This document shows, piece by piece, positions 34,092-43,226 of a DNA stretch of 64,000 nucleotides. A program made the position numbers and the translations under genes. The stretch's first letter is position 1. Every line of letters begins with the position of its first letter. The stretch spans positions 1-64,000 of the forward strand of contig CALFRK010000001.1 in assembly GCA_937919625.1 (NCBI GenBank), in the 5' to 3' direction. Under the pieces are notes generated by a model. That model saw nothing but the letters and a program-made list of their open reading frames with translations. It was not told the origin of the DNA and searched no databases. This DNA comes from an uncultured Ilumatobacter sp. (GTDB taxonomy: Bacteria > Actinomycetota > Acidimicrobiia > Acidimicrobiales > Ilumatobacteraceae).

Positions 34092-34984
34092 GGGGTTCCG
34101 AACGACTGGAATGTGGTCGCTTGTACTACGGCCAACGACACAGCCGCTGCGAGCCCGAGTCCGAACGCCGACCATGTCCGCACGTCACGGCGGTGACGCA
34201 GCACGGCGATCGCGCCGAACAGGAATGCGAGGGCGACGAGATACCCGAGGTGCCACCACGGGGTCACGCGATCGAAACCACTGACCGGCAGGTCGCACCG
34301 TCTATCGAACTCGCCGCACCCGACCCACTCATCGTTGACGACACCGTGGGCGAGAAATCCGCCAACACCGAGCCAGTTGGCGGAACTCGTCGCTGTACCC
34401 ACGAACAGCCCGAAGAAGGCGACCTGCACGATCAAAAAGAACGGGGTCGGCACGATCACCAGCCAGGTCGGGATCCACCTGACGAGCGCCACGGCCAGCG
34501 TGGTGAACGCCAACAACGCCACCGGGCCCTGCAACATCTGTGCCACGGTGGGTCGCGGGATGTCGATGGCACCGACACCATCGATGTCGAAGTCGGTACC
34601 GAGGCTGGCCCCCGGCCGGATCACGGCGAGCATGACGAGCATTGTGAGCATCACCACGACGGCGGGGCCAAGGTTCGCCAAGGCGTGTGCGACGCTGCGT
34701 CGATCATTGCCGACCGCGAGCGTGCCAAGCAGTTCCTCGGTGTGTTCCATCCGGCCACGCAGCACGGCGAAGACGACCGCGACGAACAGCACCAGACCCG
34801 GCACTGCGAAGCCATAGCCGAGCAGCAGCATGTACTTCGTGAGCGGCTGCGATCCGATGCTGGGGCCTCCCCACATCGCCACGCCCAACCACCAGCCGGT
34901 CAGGGCAAACGCGACCCAGACCGCCGGGTTGCGGATCAGTCGCTCGCTCTCGACACGAGACAGCGCGGCGACCGGCGTGTTCAC
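34088..34984 (-). CDS. ABC-2-type exporter permease-like protein, copy A
   Basis: 298 residues from GTG 34984, overlapping the ATPase stop. It has RLIRNPAVWVAFALTG at the start, PRPTVAQMLQGPVA mid-protein, a Cys-pair outer loop GCGEFDRRCDL and TPWWHLGYLVALA near the end. Multi-pass membrane partner of the ATPase encoded just upstream. Confidence 0.77.
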   Translation of the reverse strand: MNTPVAALSRVESERLIRNPAVWVAFALTGWWLGVAMWGGPSIGSQPLTKYMLLLGYGFAVPGLVLFVAVVFAVLRGRMEHTEELLGTLAVGNDRRSVAHALANLGPAVVVMLTMLVMLAVIRPGASLGTDFDIDGVGAIDIPRPTVAQMLQGPVALLAFTTLAVALVRWIPTWLVIVPTPFFLIVQVAFFGLFVGTATSSANWLGVGGFLAHGVVNDEWVGCGEFDRRCDLPVSGFDRVTPWWHLGYLVALAFLFGAIAVLRHRRDVRTWSAFGLGLAAAVSLAVVQATTFQSFGTP

Positions 34985-35841
34985 GCCACGGCCTCGTCGG
35001 GGACACGGCCGCCGAGCAGCAGATACCCGTCCTGAACGGTCGGCGTGATCAGCTCGGCGGCGGCCGGCGCCGTACCGACGTTGCGATGGCGACCTTCTCC
35101 GGTACGCCACGAGACCAGAGCACGAGGGTCGGGAACGTCGGCCAGCCAGACCTGATCTTTGGCCAGCGCAGCCAACTCGACAGGCGTACCGTCGAACGTG
35201 ATCCGGCCGAGGTTCATCACCACGACCCGGTCACACAACGCTTCGACGTCTTCGGTCATGTGTGTCGACAACACGACACAGCGTCGCTCGGCGTGTTGCG
35301 AAACGAGCCCACGGAATCGCAGCCGTTGCTCGGGATCCAGGCCGACCGTGGGCTCGTCGAGTACGAGCAACGCTGGATCGCCCAACAGGGATTGGGCGAG
35401 CGCCACACGGCGGCGCATGCCGCCCGACAGCTTGCGGATCTTTTTCGAGCTCACGTCGCCGAGGTCGACCGCCTCGACCACGCGGCGCACCTCATCGCGC
35501 CGCGTTCGGCGATCGGTGTGTTCTTTGAGGATCGCGATGTAGTCGACAAAGTCGAACACCGTGAAGTTCTCGTACAACCCGACCTCTTGCGGCACGTAGC
35601 CGAGCTTGCGCCGAATCTCGAGGCGGCCCTCCGCGTCGGCAGGGTCGTGACCGAGCACGTTGACCGTGCCAGCGGTCGGCGCCAGTGAGGTGGCCAGAAT
35701 CCGCATCAACGTCGTCTTGCCCGCCCCGTTCGGCCCGAGCAGGCCGAGTACCCCGGCACCGACATCGAGGTCGAGTTCGGCGACCGCCTGCGAGCGGCCG
35801 TACCGCTTGGTCAGCCCTCGAATGTTCACATACGAACCCAT
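34981..35841 (-). CDS. ABC transporter ATPase (ABC-2 exporter type)
   Basis: 286 residues. Walker A GPNGAGKTTLM, Q-loop YVPQEVGLY, signature LSGGMRRRVALAQSL, Walker B LLVLDEPTVGLD and switch STHMTEDVEAL. This is the CcmA/multidrug-exporter subfamily. ATG 35841 follows GGAGGG and overlaps the stop of the zinc-finger protein by one base. Cargo unknown; its control by a co-encoded ECF sigma factor suggests envelope stress or export of a signal. Confidence 0.87.
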   Translation of the reverse strand: MGSYVNIRGLTKRYGRSQAVAELDLDVGAGVLGLLGPNGAGKTTLMRILATSLAPTAGTVNVLGHDPADAEGRLEIRRKLGYVPQEVGLYENFTVFDFVDYIAILKEHTDRRTRRDEVRRVVEAVDLGDVSSKKIRKLSGGMRRRVALAQSLLGDPALLVLDEPTVGLDPEQRLRFRGLVSQHAERRCVVLSTHMTEDVEALCDRVVVMNLGRITFDGTPVELAALAKDQVWLADVPDPRALVSWRTGEGRHRNVGTAPAAAELITPTVQDGYLLLGGRVPDEAVA

Positions 35842-36656
35842 CAGCCCTCCCTGTATTCGAACGTTGTATGTCGCACGACCATGGTCAGGGCGCCTGCGAT
35901 GGCAATGCCGATCGAGACGAACTGGATTTGCCCCGCAAAGGCGTCGAGCAACTCGCGGCGTGGAGCGCGAATGAGAATCGGTGTCGAGATCCACGCCCCC
36001 ACGACGATCATCGTGGCGATTTCGAGATCAACCCAGCTCGACAGCGCCAGGGCTCCGAGCGTCAGTGCCAGCGTCGGCAGCAGCCAGGCAACCGACAACC
36101 AACCGCGATCGAGCAACATCGGTACCGACAACGCAGTCAGGGCGATTGCCGGCACCACCGATGCGGCGGTGCGGATCAACACGATCCGCAATGTCGATGT
36201 CGGTGTCACCGATAGCACCGCGTGGGCAGGATCGGCCCACCGCCCAAATGCCCCGGCCGTAGCGACGAGCGGCCCGATCGGAGCCAGCATCAAGAACGCG
36301 CTGAACGCCCCGTCGCCACCCGACCACGACGCGACGAGGGCCATCGCGACGCTGATCGCCACCGCGATCACATACGAGAGGCGGGCGCGACTCGTGGCGG
36401 CGACGATCCGCGAGGACGTGTCCGAGCAGCCGAGCCACCGAAGCGTCCGTTCGGCCCATCCCAACCGTGGCCGGTCGAGGGCGTCGGAGATCTCGCTCCA
36501 CACGAATGCCAACAGGTCGTCCTCGACCGCCACGCCGACTGTCGCCCGACATCGGTCACAGGCGAGCAGGTGCGATTCGATCGACGAGGTACTCGTCGAG
36601 TCGAGTCGTCGAGCGACATACCGCTGTGCCGACTGTTCGTCCACGTGCCAGGTCAT
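35841..36656 (-). CDS. Zinc-finger, multi-pass membrane anti-sigma-like protein
   Basis: 271 residues. The N-terminus carries a putative zinc-binding HxxxCxxC (HLLACDRC, residues 29-36) as in ZAS anti-sigma factors. A short cytoplasmic part is followed by about six membrane segments (from LSYVIAVAISVAMALVAS onward). ATG overlaps the sigma-factor stop (ATGA), the standard arrangement of sigma/anti-sigma pairs. Six membrane segments is more than the usual single one, so it may double as an exporter subunit. Confidence 0.72.
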   Translation of the reverse strand: MTWHVDEQSAQRYVARRLDSTSTSSIESHLLACDRCRATVGVAVEDDLLAFVWSEISDALDRPRLGWAERTLRWLGCSDTSSRIVAATSRARLSYVIAVAISVAMALVASWSGGDGAFSAFLMLAPIGPLVATAGAFGRWADPAHAVLSVTPTSTLRIVLIRTAASVVPAIALTALSVPMLLDRGWLSVAWLLPTLALTLGALALSSWVDLEIATMIVVGAWISTPILIRAPRRELLDAFAGQIQFVSIGIAIAGALTMVVRHTTFEYREG

Positions 36657-37192
36657 GCCAAGGCTCCTCTCAGTTCGACTCGCGCCCGCATCATGCGCGT
36701 CTTCACCGTTCCCGCTGGGATCCCCAGCAACTGACCCGCCTCACGGGTCGTGAGGCCATCGAGCACCGTCGCCTGCACGACCGCTCGCAGCTCGGGTGAC
36801 AGCGACCTGAGCGCCCCCGCCAGATCACCGTGTTCGGTGCCGGACAGCACCAGGTCCTCCACATCGGCCAGCACATCGACCGCGTTCGGGTTCGCCGGCA
36901 CGGGCTCCGGGCGACGCTTGCGAAGGATGCCGATCAAACGGCGAATCGCGATCGACCACATCCACCCGGCCGCAGCCCCGGTTCCTTGATAACTGTGAGC
37001 TCCTCGCCACACAGCGACGAAGGTGTCCTGCAAAGCCTCGGCGATCAACCCATCGTCGGCACAACGGTGTCGCAGGCGGGCGAGCAGCCAGCCTGCGTGC
37101 CGTCGATACAGCTCGGTGAGCGCGTCACGATGCTGATCGGCGACCATCGCCAGCAACTCCGCATCGCTGCAGCCCCCAAGACGGTTGTGCAT
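36653..37192 (-). CDS. ECF-family RNA polymerase sigma factor
   Basis: 179 residues. Region 2 is EALQDTFVAVWRGAHSY with AAGWMWSIAIRRLIGILRKR; region 4 is LRSLSPELRAVVQATVLDGLTT followed by the HTH AGQLLGIPAGTVKTRMMRAR. I chose ATG 37192 (MHNRLGG); an in-frame alternative start lies at 37219. It is the first gene of the overlapped exporter operon and probably autoregulates it. Confidence 0.82.
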   Translation of the reverse strand: MHNRLGGCSDAELLAMVADQHRDALTELYRRHAGWLLARLRHRCADDGLIAEALQDTFVAVWRGAHSYQGTGAAAGWMWSIAIRRLIGILRKRRPEPVPANPNAVDVLADVEDLVLSGTEHGDLAGALRSLSPELRAVVQATVLDGLTTREAGQLLGIPAGTVKTRMMRARVELRGALA

Positions 37193-37661
37193 ACCCGTAC
37201 TGTCGCGCCGATCAGACACACCGGTTCACCAAACCCGAGACCACTGCGCAGTGACAACCCCAGACCTGCCCCGCCACGGGCGGAGCGACCATTCGTCGGT
37301 GGCGATTCAGGTCGCATCGTGTTGGGCGACCAGCCGGTTCAAAGCGCGCCCGAATGGCTCTCCAACATGTCGTCGCCCGGCCAGCGCAGCTCCATCAACC
37401 AAATCACGATTTGGTGGTGGAACCCGAACATCGCGGGCTTCGGCTGACGCCGCCCTGTTGGTCGTCGACCGCGGAAGAACGTACACACTGTCGACATGCC
37501 AACAGCACTCGACCACATGCGACACCATCCCGGCTATCGGCCGTCGCCATCGCCCGTCGTGCGTGGAATGTTCCTCACCGCCTGCGGCGACCAGGACGCC
37601 TGCTACAACCGTTACTCCAGGTGCCGGCTTGGGCACCTTTGGTAACGGGTAACGTCTGCGC
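37193..37661. other. Intergenic region before fcl
   Basis: About 470 bases between divergent genes. It must hold the ECF-operon and fcl promoters. One plus-strand frame ends SSINQITIWWWNPNIAGFG at a TGA (37445-37447) and reads somewhat like protein, but it lacks a convincing start. A small inverted repeat AGGTGCC/GGCACCT lies at 37619-37638, about 24 bp upstream of fcl. Confidence 0.35.
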
Positions 37662-38651
37662 ATGACGCATCTGGACCGGGACGCTCGGGTGTATGTGGCC
37701 GGTCACCGCGGACTGGTGGGCTCGGCACTGGTACGCCGACTCGAGGCGGAGGGCTTCGCCAACATTCTCACCGCCACCCGCGACGAACTAGACCTGCGCG
37801 ATCAATCCGAGGTGTCGCGATGGTTCGAGGCCAACCAGCCCGACTATGTGTTCCTCGTCGCCGGCACCGTCGGCGGGATCCTCGCCAACAGCACCCGCCC
37901 GGCCGAGTTCATCTACGACAACCTGATGATCCATGGCACGGTGGTTCACTCGGCGTACGAGACCAAGGTGCACAAGCTGCTGTATCTCGGCTCGTCGTGC
38001 ATCTACCCGCGTGACGCCACCCAGCCGATCACCGAGGAGCAACTCTTGACCGGCCCGCTGGAAGCCACCAATGAGTGGTATGCGATCGCCAAGATCGCCG
38101 GCATCAAGCTGTGTCAGGCGTACCGTCGCCAATACGGCTGCGACTTCATCTCGGCGATGCCGACCAACCTGTACGGCCCGGGTGACAACTTCGACCTCGA
38201 CTCGTCACACGTGATCCCGGCCTTAATGCGCAAGTTCCATGATGCCAAGCAGAGCGACCCGAACGAGGTCGCAGTGTGGGGAACCGGTAGTGCGTTTCGT
38301 GAATTCCTACACGTCGACGACCTCGCCGCCGCCTGCCTGTACCTGATGGAGCACTACTCCGACGACTCACACATCAATGTCGGAACAGGGGTCGATCTCT
38401 CGATCAAGCAGCTCGCCGAAACGATCCGCATCGTCGTCAATCCCGACGCCCAGCTGACGTGGGACAAGTCCAAGCCGGACGGCACGCCACGCAAGCTGCT
38501 CGACGTCACCCGGTTGCGCTCGCTGGGATGGTCACCGTCGATCGATCTCGACGCCGGGCTGGCATCGACCTACCAGTGGTATCTCGACCAAATCGGCTCG
38601 CGCTCAGAGTTGCGCGGTGTCGAACAGTCGACGGCACCAACGCAGAGCTGA
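37662..38651 (+). CDS. fcl: GDP-L-fucose synthase
   Basis: 329 residues of the SDR epimerase/reductase family. Nucleotide-binding VAGHRGLVGSALVRRL at the N-terminus, LGSSCIYP (catalytic Cys/Ser region) near 110, the YxxxK pair in NEWYAIAKIAGIKLC and FREFLHVDDLAAA. Together these are diagnostic of GDP-4-keto-6-deoxymannose epimerase/reductase. Its usual partner gmd (GDP-mannose dehydratase) is not in the window. Product GDP-fucose would feed envelope or exopolysaccharide glycans. A MarR gene follows 3 bp after. Confidence 0.87.
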   Translation: MTHLDRDARVYVAGHRGLVGSALVRRLEAEGFANILTATRDELDLRDQSEVSRWFEANQPDYVFLVAGTVGGILANSTRPAEFIYDNLMIHGTVVHSAYETKVHKLLYLGSSCIYPRDATQPITEEQLLTGPLEATNEWYAIAKIAGIKLCQAYRRQYGCDFISAMPTNLYGPGDNFDLDSSHVIPALMRKFHDAKQSDPNEVAVWGTGSAFREFLHVDDLAAACLYLMEHYSDDSHINVGTGVDLSIKQLAETIRIVVNPDAQLTWDKSKPDGTPRKLLDVTRLRSLGWSPSIDLDAGLASTYQWYLDQIGSRSELRGVEQSTAPTQS

Positions 38652-38654
38652 CCC

Positions 38655-39131
38655 GTGGCCCCCGACGACGCCACCACACGCCGGATCGCACTCGCCTGGC
38701 GCGAGTTGCGCCGGGGCGCCTCCGGTGCAGCGCTGCGCTCTCACCTGCTTGGCCCTGACGGACCAGCGCTCGAGCAAGCCCAACTCGATGCGCTCGAGAT
38801 CCTTGCCAGCGAACCCGACGGGTGGAGAATGAGCGACTTCGCCGATGCCATGCATATCGATCCGAGCACGGCCACGCGGGCCGTCAATCGACTACAACAG
38901 CTCGGGCTGGCCGAACGCGTCACCGGCGCCAACGACCGTCGCGTGGTCGTGGCGCGCGCCACCACCACCGGGCGACGGATGATCCGTCGTGTCACCATCG
39001 GACGGGCAGCCGGCATGGAGCGCCTGCTCGAACAGTTCGACCAGGCCGAGCGCGAACAGCTCGCCCAATATCTCGAACGGTTTGTTGGTTCGATCGATCG
39101 GCTTGTCGCCGAACTCGCCAACCAGGCGTGA
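38655..39131 (+). CDS. MarR-family transcriptional regulator
   Basis: 158 residues from GTG 38655. Winged HTH with [29 protein letters not shown] and wing [20 protein letters not shown]. It lies 3 bp after fcl and 25 bp before the SigR-like gene. No ligand can be inferred. Confidence 0.8.
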   Translation: MAPDDATTRRIALAWRELRRGASGAALRSHLLGPDGPALEQAQLDALEILASEPDGWRMSDFADAMHIDPSTATRAVNRLQQLGLAERVTGANDRRVVVARATTTGRRMIRRVTIGRAAGMERLLEQFDQAEREQLAQYLERFVGSIDRLVAELANQA

Positions 39132-39156
39132 GCAGCACCAGGTAGGGTCGCGACCC

Positions 39157-39744
39157 GTGGCTGATCAGCAGAACTTCGCCGAGCAGGCGATGGAATTCGC
39201 ACCCCAGCTGTACTCGGCCGCGATGCGCATGACCCGCAACAAAGCAGACGCCGAAGACCTGGTGCAAGAGGCGTATCTCAGGGGTTTCCGCAGCTTCCAC
39301 ACCTTCCAAGACGGCACCAACCTGCGGGCCTGGATGTTCCGGATCCTCACTAACGCCTACATCAACTCGTACCGAGCCAAGCAACGTCGCCCCCAAGAGA
39401 GCGAGCTCGGCGAGCTAGAAGACCTCTACCTGTACCGCCGGCTCGGATCGATGGAGACAGCGGCCGCCTCGATGTCGGCTGAAGAGCAGTTCCTCGACGT
39501 GTTCACCGATGACGAGGTCAAACAGGCGCTCGAAGACCTCCCCACCAACTTTCGGTTGCCGGTGCTGCTCGCCGATGTCGAGGGCTTCGCCTACAAAGAG
39601 ATCGCCGAAATGCTCGAGATTCCGATCGGTACGGTCATGTCGCGGCTGCACCGGGGAAGAAAAGCGATGCAGCGCGCGTTGTACGGGTACGCCGAGGCGC
39701 GGGGACTCACCCGGCACCTCGACAACGAGGCTCCCGAAAGCTGA
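39157..39744 (+). CDS. SigR/SigH-type ECF sigma factor
   Basis: 195 residues from GTG 39157 ([17 protein letters not shown]). Region 2: [26 protein letters not shown] and [19 protein letters not shown]; region 4: [22 protein letters not shown] and [15 protein letters not shown]. This is the thiol-stress sigma subgroup of actinobacteria. A small zinc anti-sigma gene follows 16 bp later. Expected targets are thioredoxin and mycothiol genes; the MshA-like gene at the end of the window fits mycothiol use. Confidence 0.85.
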   Translation: MADQQNFAEQAMEFAPQLYSAAMRMTRNKADAEDLVQEAYLRGFRSFHTFQDGTNLRAWMFRILTNAYINSYRAKQRRPQESELGELEDLYLYRRLGSMETAAASMSAEEQFLDVFTDDEVKQALEDLPTNFRLPVLLADVEGFAYKEIAEMLEIPIGTVMSRLHRGRKAMQRALYGYAEARGLTRHLDNEAPES

Positions 39745-39760
39745 CAAACAACACATCGAC

Positions 39761-40018
39761 ATGGCGAACTGCAACGAAACCATCCGAGAGCTCGACGCCT
39801 TCCTCGACGGAGAGCTCCCTGACGATGTTCGCGATCACATCCACCTGCACCTCGACTCGTGCATGGACTGCCTCCAAGCCTTCGACTTCCAAGCCGAGCT
39901 GAAGCTAGCGATCCGTCGCAAGTGCAGCACCGAGGAGATGCCAGCGGGCCTGCTAGGTCGGATCGAGATGTGCTTCAACACCGATCTCGACGAAGACGGC
40001 ATCATCGGTCCCGCGTAG
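39761..40018 (+). CDS. RsrA-like zinc anti-sigma factor
   Basis: 85 residues. Early Cys (MANCNETIREL), then HLHLDSCMDC giving the HxxxCxxC motif of ZAS anti-sigma proteins. In RsrA these Cys release zinc and form a disulfide under oxidation, freeing SigR. It has an extra Cys (RRKCSTEEM). Cytoplasmic, with no membrane segment. Position right after the SigR-like gene supports the pairing. Confidence 0.8.
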   Translation: MANCNETIRELDAFLDGELPDDVRDHIHLHLDSCMDCLQAFDFQAELKLAIRRKCSTEEMPAGLLGRIEMCFNTDLDEDGIIGPA

Positions 40019-40091
40019 CACCGCCTCAGCAAACGCCACCGCTCATGCTGAACTTGGGTGGAGCGGGACTCTGGTCGCTACGCTGGGCGCC

Positions 40092-40244
40092 ATGCTTGCC
40101 GCCTACATCTGGCACTGGTGGATCGGACTCGTTATGTTGTTTGCCGGTGTCGGCGCGACGATCGGGCTGATTGGCCTCTACATCAAACAGGTGTCGTCAC
40201 AGCACTACCCCGGCGGCAAGCGTCGGCGCGAGCAAGAACTCTGA
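40092..40244 (+). CDS. Small single-pass membrane protein (50 aa)
   Basis: Reads MLAAYIWHWWIGLVMLFAGV, then GATIGLIGLYIKQVSSQHYP and a basic tail KRRREQEL. One clear membrane helix with Trp-rich flank and positive cytoplasmic end. The TGA overlaps a CTG that could begin tilS. Codon bias and hydrophobic pattern support a real gene; function unknown. Confidence 0.6.
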   Translation: MLAAYIWHWWIGLVMLFAGVGATIGLIGLYIKQVSSQHYPGGKRRREQEL

Positions 40245-41110
40245 GTCTGCTCGGCAACCTCCTCACACGCTGTACGTTTCCGGCTTCAGGTACGCCTGTC
40301 GCCTGCGCGTTCTCCGGAGGACCCGATTCGGCTGCCATGACAGCCCTCGCACACCACCATGGCTGCATCGTCACCGCGCATCACGTCGACCATGGGATTC
40401 GCACAGAATCGGCCGACGACGCCCGAACTTCACGTTCGATCGCAGCCCAACTCGGCGTCGAGTTCGTTTTGCACGAACTACAGGTCGAGCCCGGCCCAAA
40501 CCTCGAAGCGCGAGCACGGGCAGCGCGCAAGCAGGCGCTCGCTCCCGACGCACTAACGGGCCACACCGCCGACGATCAGGCGGAGACGCTGATCTTGCGC
40601 TTGCTGCGCGGAAGCGGAAGCGGTGGTCTCGCTGCCATGACCCCAGGTCCGACCCATCCGATCCTCGGCTTGCGGCGCTCTGAGACCGAAGCCGTGTGTG
40701 CAGAAATTGGCATTGAGCCGGTTCGTGACGGATCGAACCAGGTGCTCGACGTCTGGCGCAACAGGGTCCGCCACGAGCTGCTGCCACTCGCCACCAACAT
40801 CGCCGCCCGCGATCTGACGCCGATCCTGACCCGTACGGCCGATCTGCTGCGCGACGACGACCGGTTCCTCGACGCCCTCGCGGCGACGATCGATGCCACC
40901 GACGCAAAGGCGATCGCCGGTGCCGACCCAGTGCTTGCCAGGCGGGCACTGCGCTGCTGGCTGAGCGTTGACGGATACCCGCCGGACGCGGCGAGCATCG
41001 AGCGTGTGTTGGCGGTCGCTCGCGGCAACGGCATCGCCTGCGAGCTGTCGGGCGGGCGGCGGGTCGAACGATCCAACCAGCGCTTCCGCATCATCTCTCC
41101 CGACCGATAG
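40241..41110 (+). CDS. tilS: tRNA(Ile)-lysidine synthetase
   Basis: About 289 residues. The PP-loop SGGPDSAAMTAL is diagnostic, with TAHHVDHGIRTES, GHTADDQAETLILRLLRGSG and WRNRVRHELLP following. TilS makes lysidine at the wobble base of tRNA-Ile(CAU) and is essential. The C-terminal domains are short, as in actinobacteria. The start is unusual: no ATG or GTG occurs between the small membrane ORF and the PP-loop. A CTG at 40241, overlapping the upstream TGA, or another at 40247, is the simplest choice; a GTG at 40058 would run through the small ORF in another frame. Confidence 0.82.
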   Translation: MSLLGNLLTRCTFPASGTPVACAFSGGPDSAAMTALAHHHGCIVTAHHVDHGIRTESADDARTSRSIAAQLGVEFVLHELQVEPGPNLEARARAARKQALAPDALTGHTADDQAETLILRLLRGSGSGGLAAMTPGPTHPILGLRRSETEAVCAEIGIEPVRDGSNQVLDVWRNRVRHELLPLATNIAARDLTPILTRTADLLRDDDRFLDALAATIDATDAKAIAGADPVLARRALRCWLSVDGYPPDAASIERVLAVARGNGIACELSGGRRVERSNQRFRIISPDR

Positions 41111-41165
41111 AGTTGGAACCCGCGATGTGTCCGACGACCGACTCGATGACCTGGAGTGAATGCTG

Positions 41166-41681
41166 ATGCCCCCAAAGCTGCGCGGCAAATGGGCGCTTGG
41201 CATCACGCCTCGCAACTTCACATGGATCTTGAAGGACAAGCTGGCGATCTGCGAGCGTCCGGGCGGCTATGGCGACAACCACCGCCGGGTCCGCCGCCAA
41301 GAAGAGATCATCTGGATCCGTGAGAACGGGTTCGACTACGCGATCTCGATCATCCAGGCACCGCACAACCTGCACAACTACGACGAGCTCAACCTGCCCT
41401 ACCGGCATCGCCCATTTCGAGGCGACGACCGCGACCGGTGGCTGAAGGCGTTCTACACCGAACTCGACGACCTGCTCCGCCACGGCAACAAGTTGCTGGT
41501 TCACGGAGAAGAGCTCGGTGATCGCCTGGTCGGCGTCATGGGTGGCTACATCCGGTGGTCAGGCCTGGTCGACAACAACACCAAGGCGATCGAGGTCACC
41601 GAGCGGCTGACCAGCCGCAAGCTCGATCCATGGGCTCGCGACGTCATCATGACCGCTGAGATGCTCCGCGGTACCGACTGA
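41166..41681 (+). CDS. Protein-phosphatase-like protein lacking the catalytic Cys
   Basis: 171 residues. The segment LLVHGEELGDRLVGVMGGYI has the helix-loop pattern of dual-specificity phosphatases (HCx5R), but Gly stands where the Cys should be, and Arg is kept. The rest (EEIIWIRENGFDYAISI, YRHRPFRGDDRDRWLKAF) fits that fold loosely. If correct it is a pseudo-phosphatase that binds rather than cleaves. I chose ATG 41166 over 41160 because GGAG is then 9 nt upstream. Function unknown. Confidence 0.5.
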   Translation: MPPKLRGKWALGITPRNFTWILKDKLAICERPGGYGDNHRRVRRQEEIIWIRENGFDYAISIIQAPHNLHNYDELNLPYRHRPFRGDDRDRWLKAFYTELDDLLRHGNKLLVHGEELGDRLVGVMGGYIRWSGLVDNNTKAIEVTERLTSRKLDPWARDVIMTAEMLRGTD

Positions 41682-41741
41682 TTTCCGTCGCTGCAACCGG
41701 GCGTAATCAGGCAGCAACCGCCGCTCAGTAGGCTTTGCCCA

Positions 41742-42620
41742 ATGAGCGAACATCCCGCTGACTGGTATCCAGATCCGACGCAGCGCCACGAGCTGCGGTA
41801 TTGGGACGGCACGGCGTGGACCGACCATGTCAGCAACCAGGGTGTCGCCGGTCATGACCTGGTCAGCACCACCGACGTGGGCCCCGCCACCACGCGGATG
41901 GACCGGCTCGACGCCGGTCTCACACTCGGCGACGAGGGCAAATCGGAAACGATCAATACCCAACTGACAGGGACCGGGCGAAAGGGCATCGGGCTGACCG
42001 GCCCGGTTGCGGGCGGAGGCGGGGGGATCCTCACCGAGCCGATCCTGATCGTGAATCAAAAGGCCAAGTTGATCGAGCTCAACAATCAGTACAGCGTGTT
42101 CGATCAGCACGGCAATCAGGTGGCGGCGGTCAATCAAGTCGGCCAGTCGGCGACCAAGAAGGTGCTCCGCCTGGTATCCAGCTTCGACCAGTTCATGACC
42201 CACCAGCTGCAGGTCACCGATCCGTCCGGCCGGGTCTTGCTGCAGATCACGCGTCCACGCAAGGTGATCAAATCGACCGTGATCGTCAGTGACGGCGACG
42301 GCCGCGAACTGGGGCGCGTCGTGCAACAGAACATGATCGGCAAAATCAACTTTGGGCTCGAGTCGGACGGCCACCAACTCGGTGCCATCAAGGCCGAGAA
42401 CTGGCGGGCCTGGAACTTTCGAATTGAGGACACGGCAGGCAACGAGATCGCGCGGATCACCAAGACATGGGAGGGGCTCGCCAAGACCATGTTCACCACG
42501 GCTGACAACTATGTGCTGCAGATCCAAGCCCGCCCGTCAGAGCCGTTGAACTCGCTGGTTGTCGCCAGCGCGCTCTCGATCGACACGGCGCTCAAGCAGG
42601 ACAGTCGCGGGTTCGGCTGA
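41742..42620 (+). CDS. DUF2510 protein with scramblase/LURP-one-like domain
   Basis: 292 residues. An N-terminal DUF2510 motif (ADWYPDPTQRHELRYWDGTAWTDH, residues about 6-29), a Gly-rich linker near 85-95, then a phospholipid-scramblase-type 12-strand barrel (LIVNQKAKLIELNNQYSVFD, QVTDPSGRVLLQITRP, FRIEDTAGNEIARI). Bacterial members have unknown roles. It converges on the M23 peptidase gene with 3 bp between stops. Confidence 0.75.
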   Translation: MSEHPADWYPDPTQRHELRYWDGTAWTDHVSNQGVAGHDLVSTTDVGPATTRMDRLDAGLTLGDEGKSETINTQLTGTGRKGIGLTGPVAGGGGGILTEPILIVNQKAKLIELNNQYSVFDQHGNQVAAVNQVGQSATKKVLRLVSSFDQFMTHQLQVTDPSGRVLLQITRPRKVIKSTVIVSDGDGRELGRVVQQNMIGKINFGLESDGHQLGAIKAENWRAWNFRIEDTAGNEIARITKTWEGLAKTMFTTADNYVLQIQARPSEPLNSLVVASALSIDTALKQDSRGFG

Positions 42621-42623
42621 CAG

Positions 42624-43226
42624 TCAGTACAGGTTGCAGATCCAAGGAATATCGAGCAGCGGTACGGGGTCGACCGGCGTCGAATACGGATCGGGGCCGG
42701 GCCGCAGCTCGAAGTGCAGGTGCCAGCCTCCAGGGGTGGCGTTGCCCGTGTCACCGACATAACCGATGACCTGTCGTTCGGTCACACGATCACCCACCGC
42801 CAGCCCATCGGCGACGGCATCAAGGTGGTAGTAACGGTATTTCGTGTCGGTGTCTGACCACAGCTCCCAACCAATACCGGACGAACTGCCACCGAACAGG
42901 CTGGTCAAGATGCCGTCCTCGACGGCGTAGACCTCCTGGCCAAGCGTGGCACCGATATCGACACCCTGGTGGCCGCCGCTGCCAAACGCCTTGCTGTAGC
43001 CGCCAAAGTTGTTCAGCACCTCGCACACGGGTGACGGATCGATCGGAAACAGCACACCGTCGCCGGTCGTCAGCACCCGCCTGGCCGTCTCGTTGACGAC
43101 CGCCGCCCGATTGATACTTGTCGTCTCAGCGTGGACGACACTCGACCCGGCGAAGGCGACCGCGACCGCGACCGCGATCCTGAAGGATCGGGTCTTCACG
43201 GGGGGTGTGGGGCTAGCGTTATCCAT
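42624..43226 (-). CDS. Secreted M23-family (LytM-like) peptidase
   Basis: 200 residues. Signal peptide (KTRSFRIAVAVAVAFAGSSVVHA, cut near residue 33). Zinc ligands: HQGVDIG (HxxxD) near 87 and HLHFE (HxH) near 170. It should act in peptidoglycan remodelling outside the cell, or as an activator if the zinc is lost. Its ATG directly abuts the GTG of the divergent epimerase gene. Confidence 0.83.
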   Translation of the reverse strand: MDNASPTPPVKTRSFRIAVAVAVAFAGSSVVHAETTSINRAAVVNETARRVLTTGDGVLFPIDPSPVCEVLNNFGGYSKAFGSGGHQGVDIGATLGQEVYAVEDGILTSLFGGSSSGIGWELWSDTDTKYRYYHLDAVADGLAVGDRVTERQVIGYVGDTGNATPGGWHLHFELRPGPDPYSTPVDPVPLLDIPWICNLY

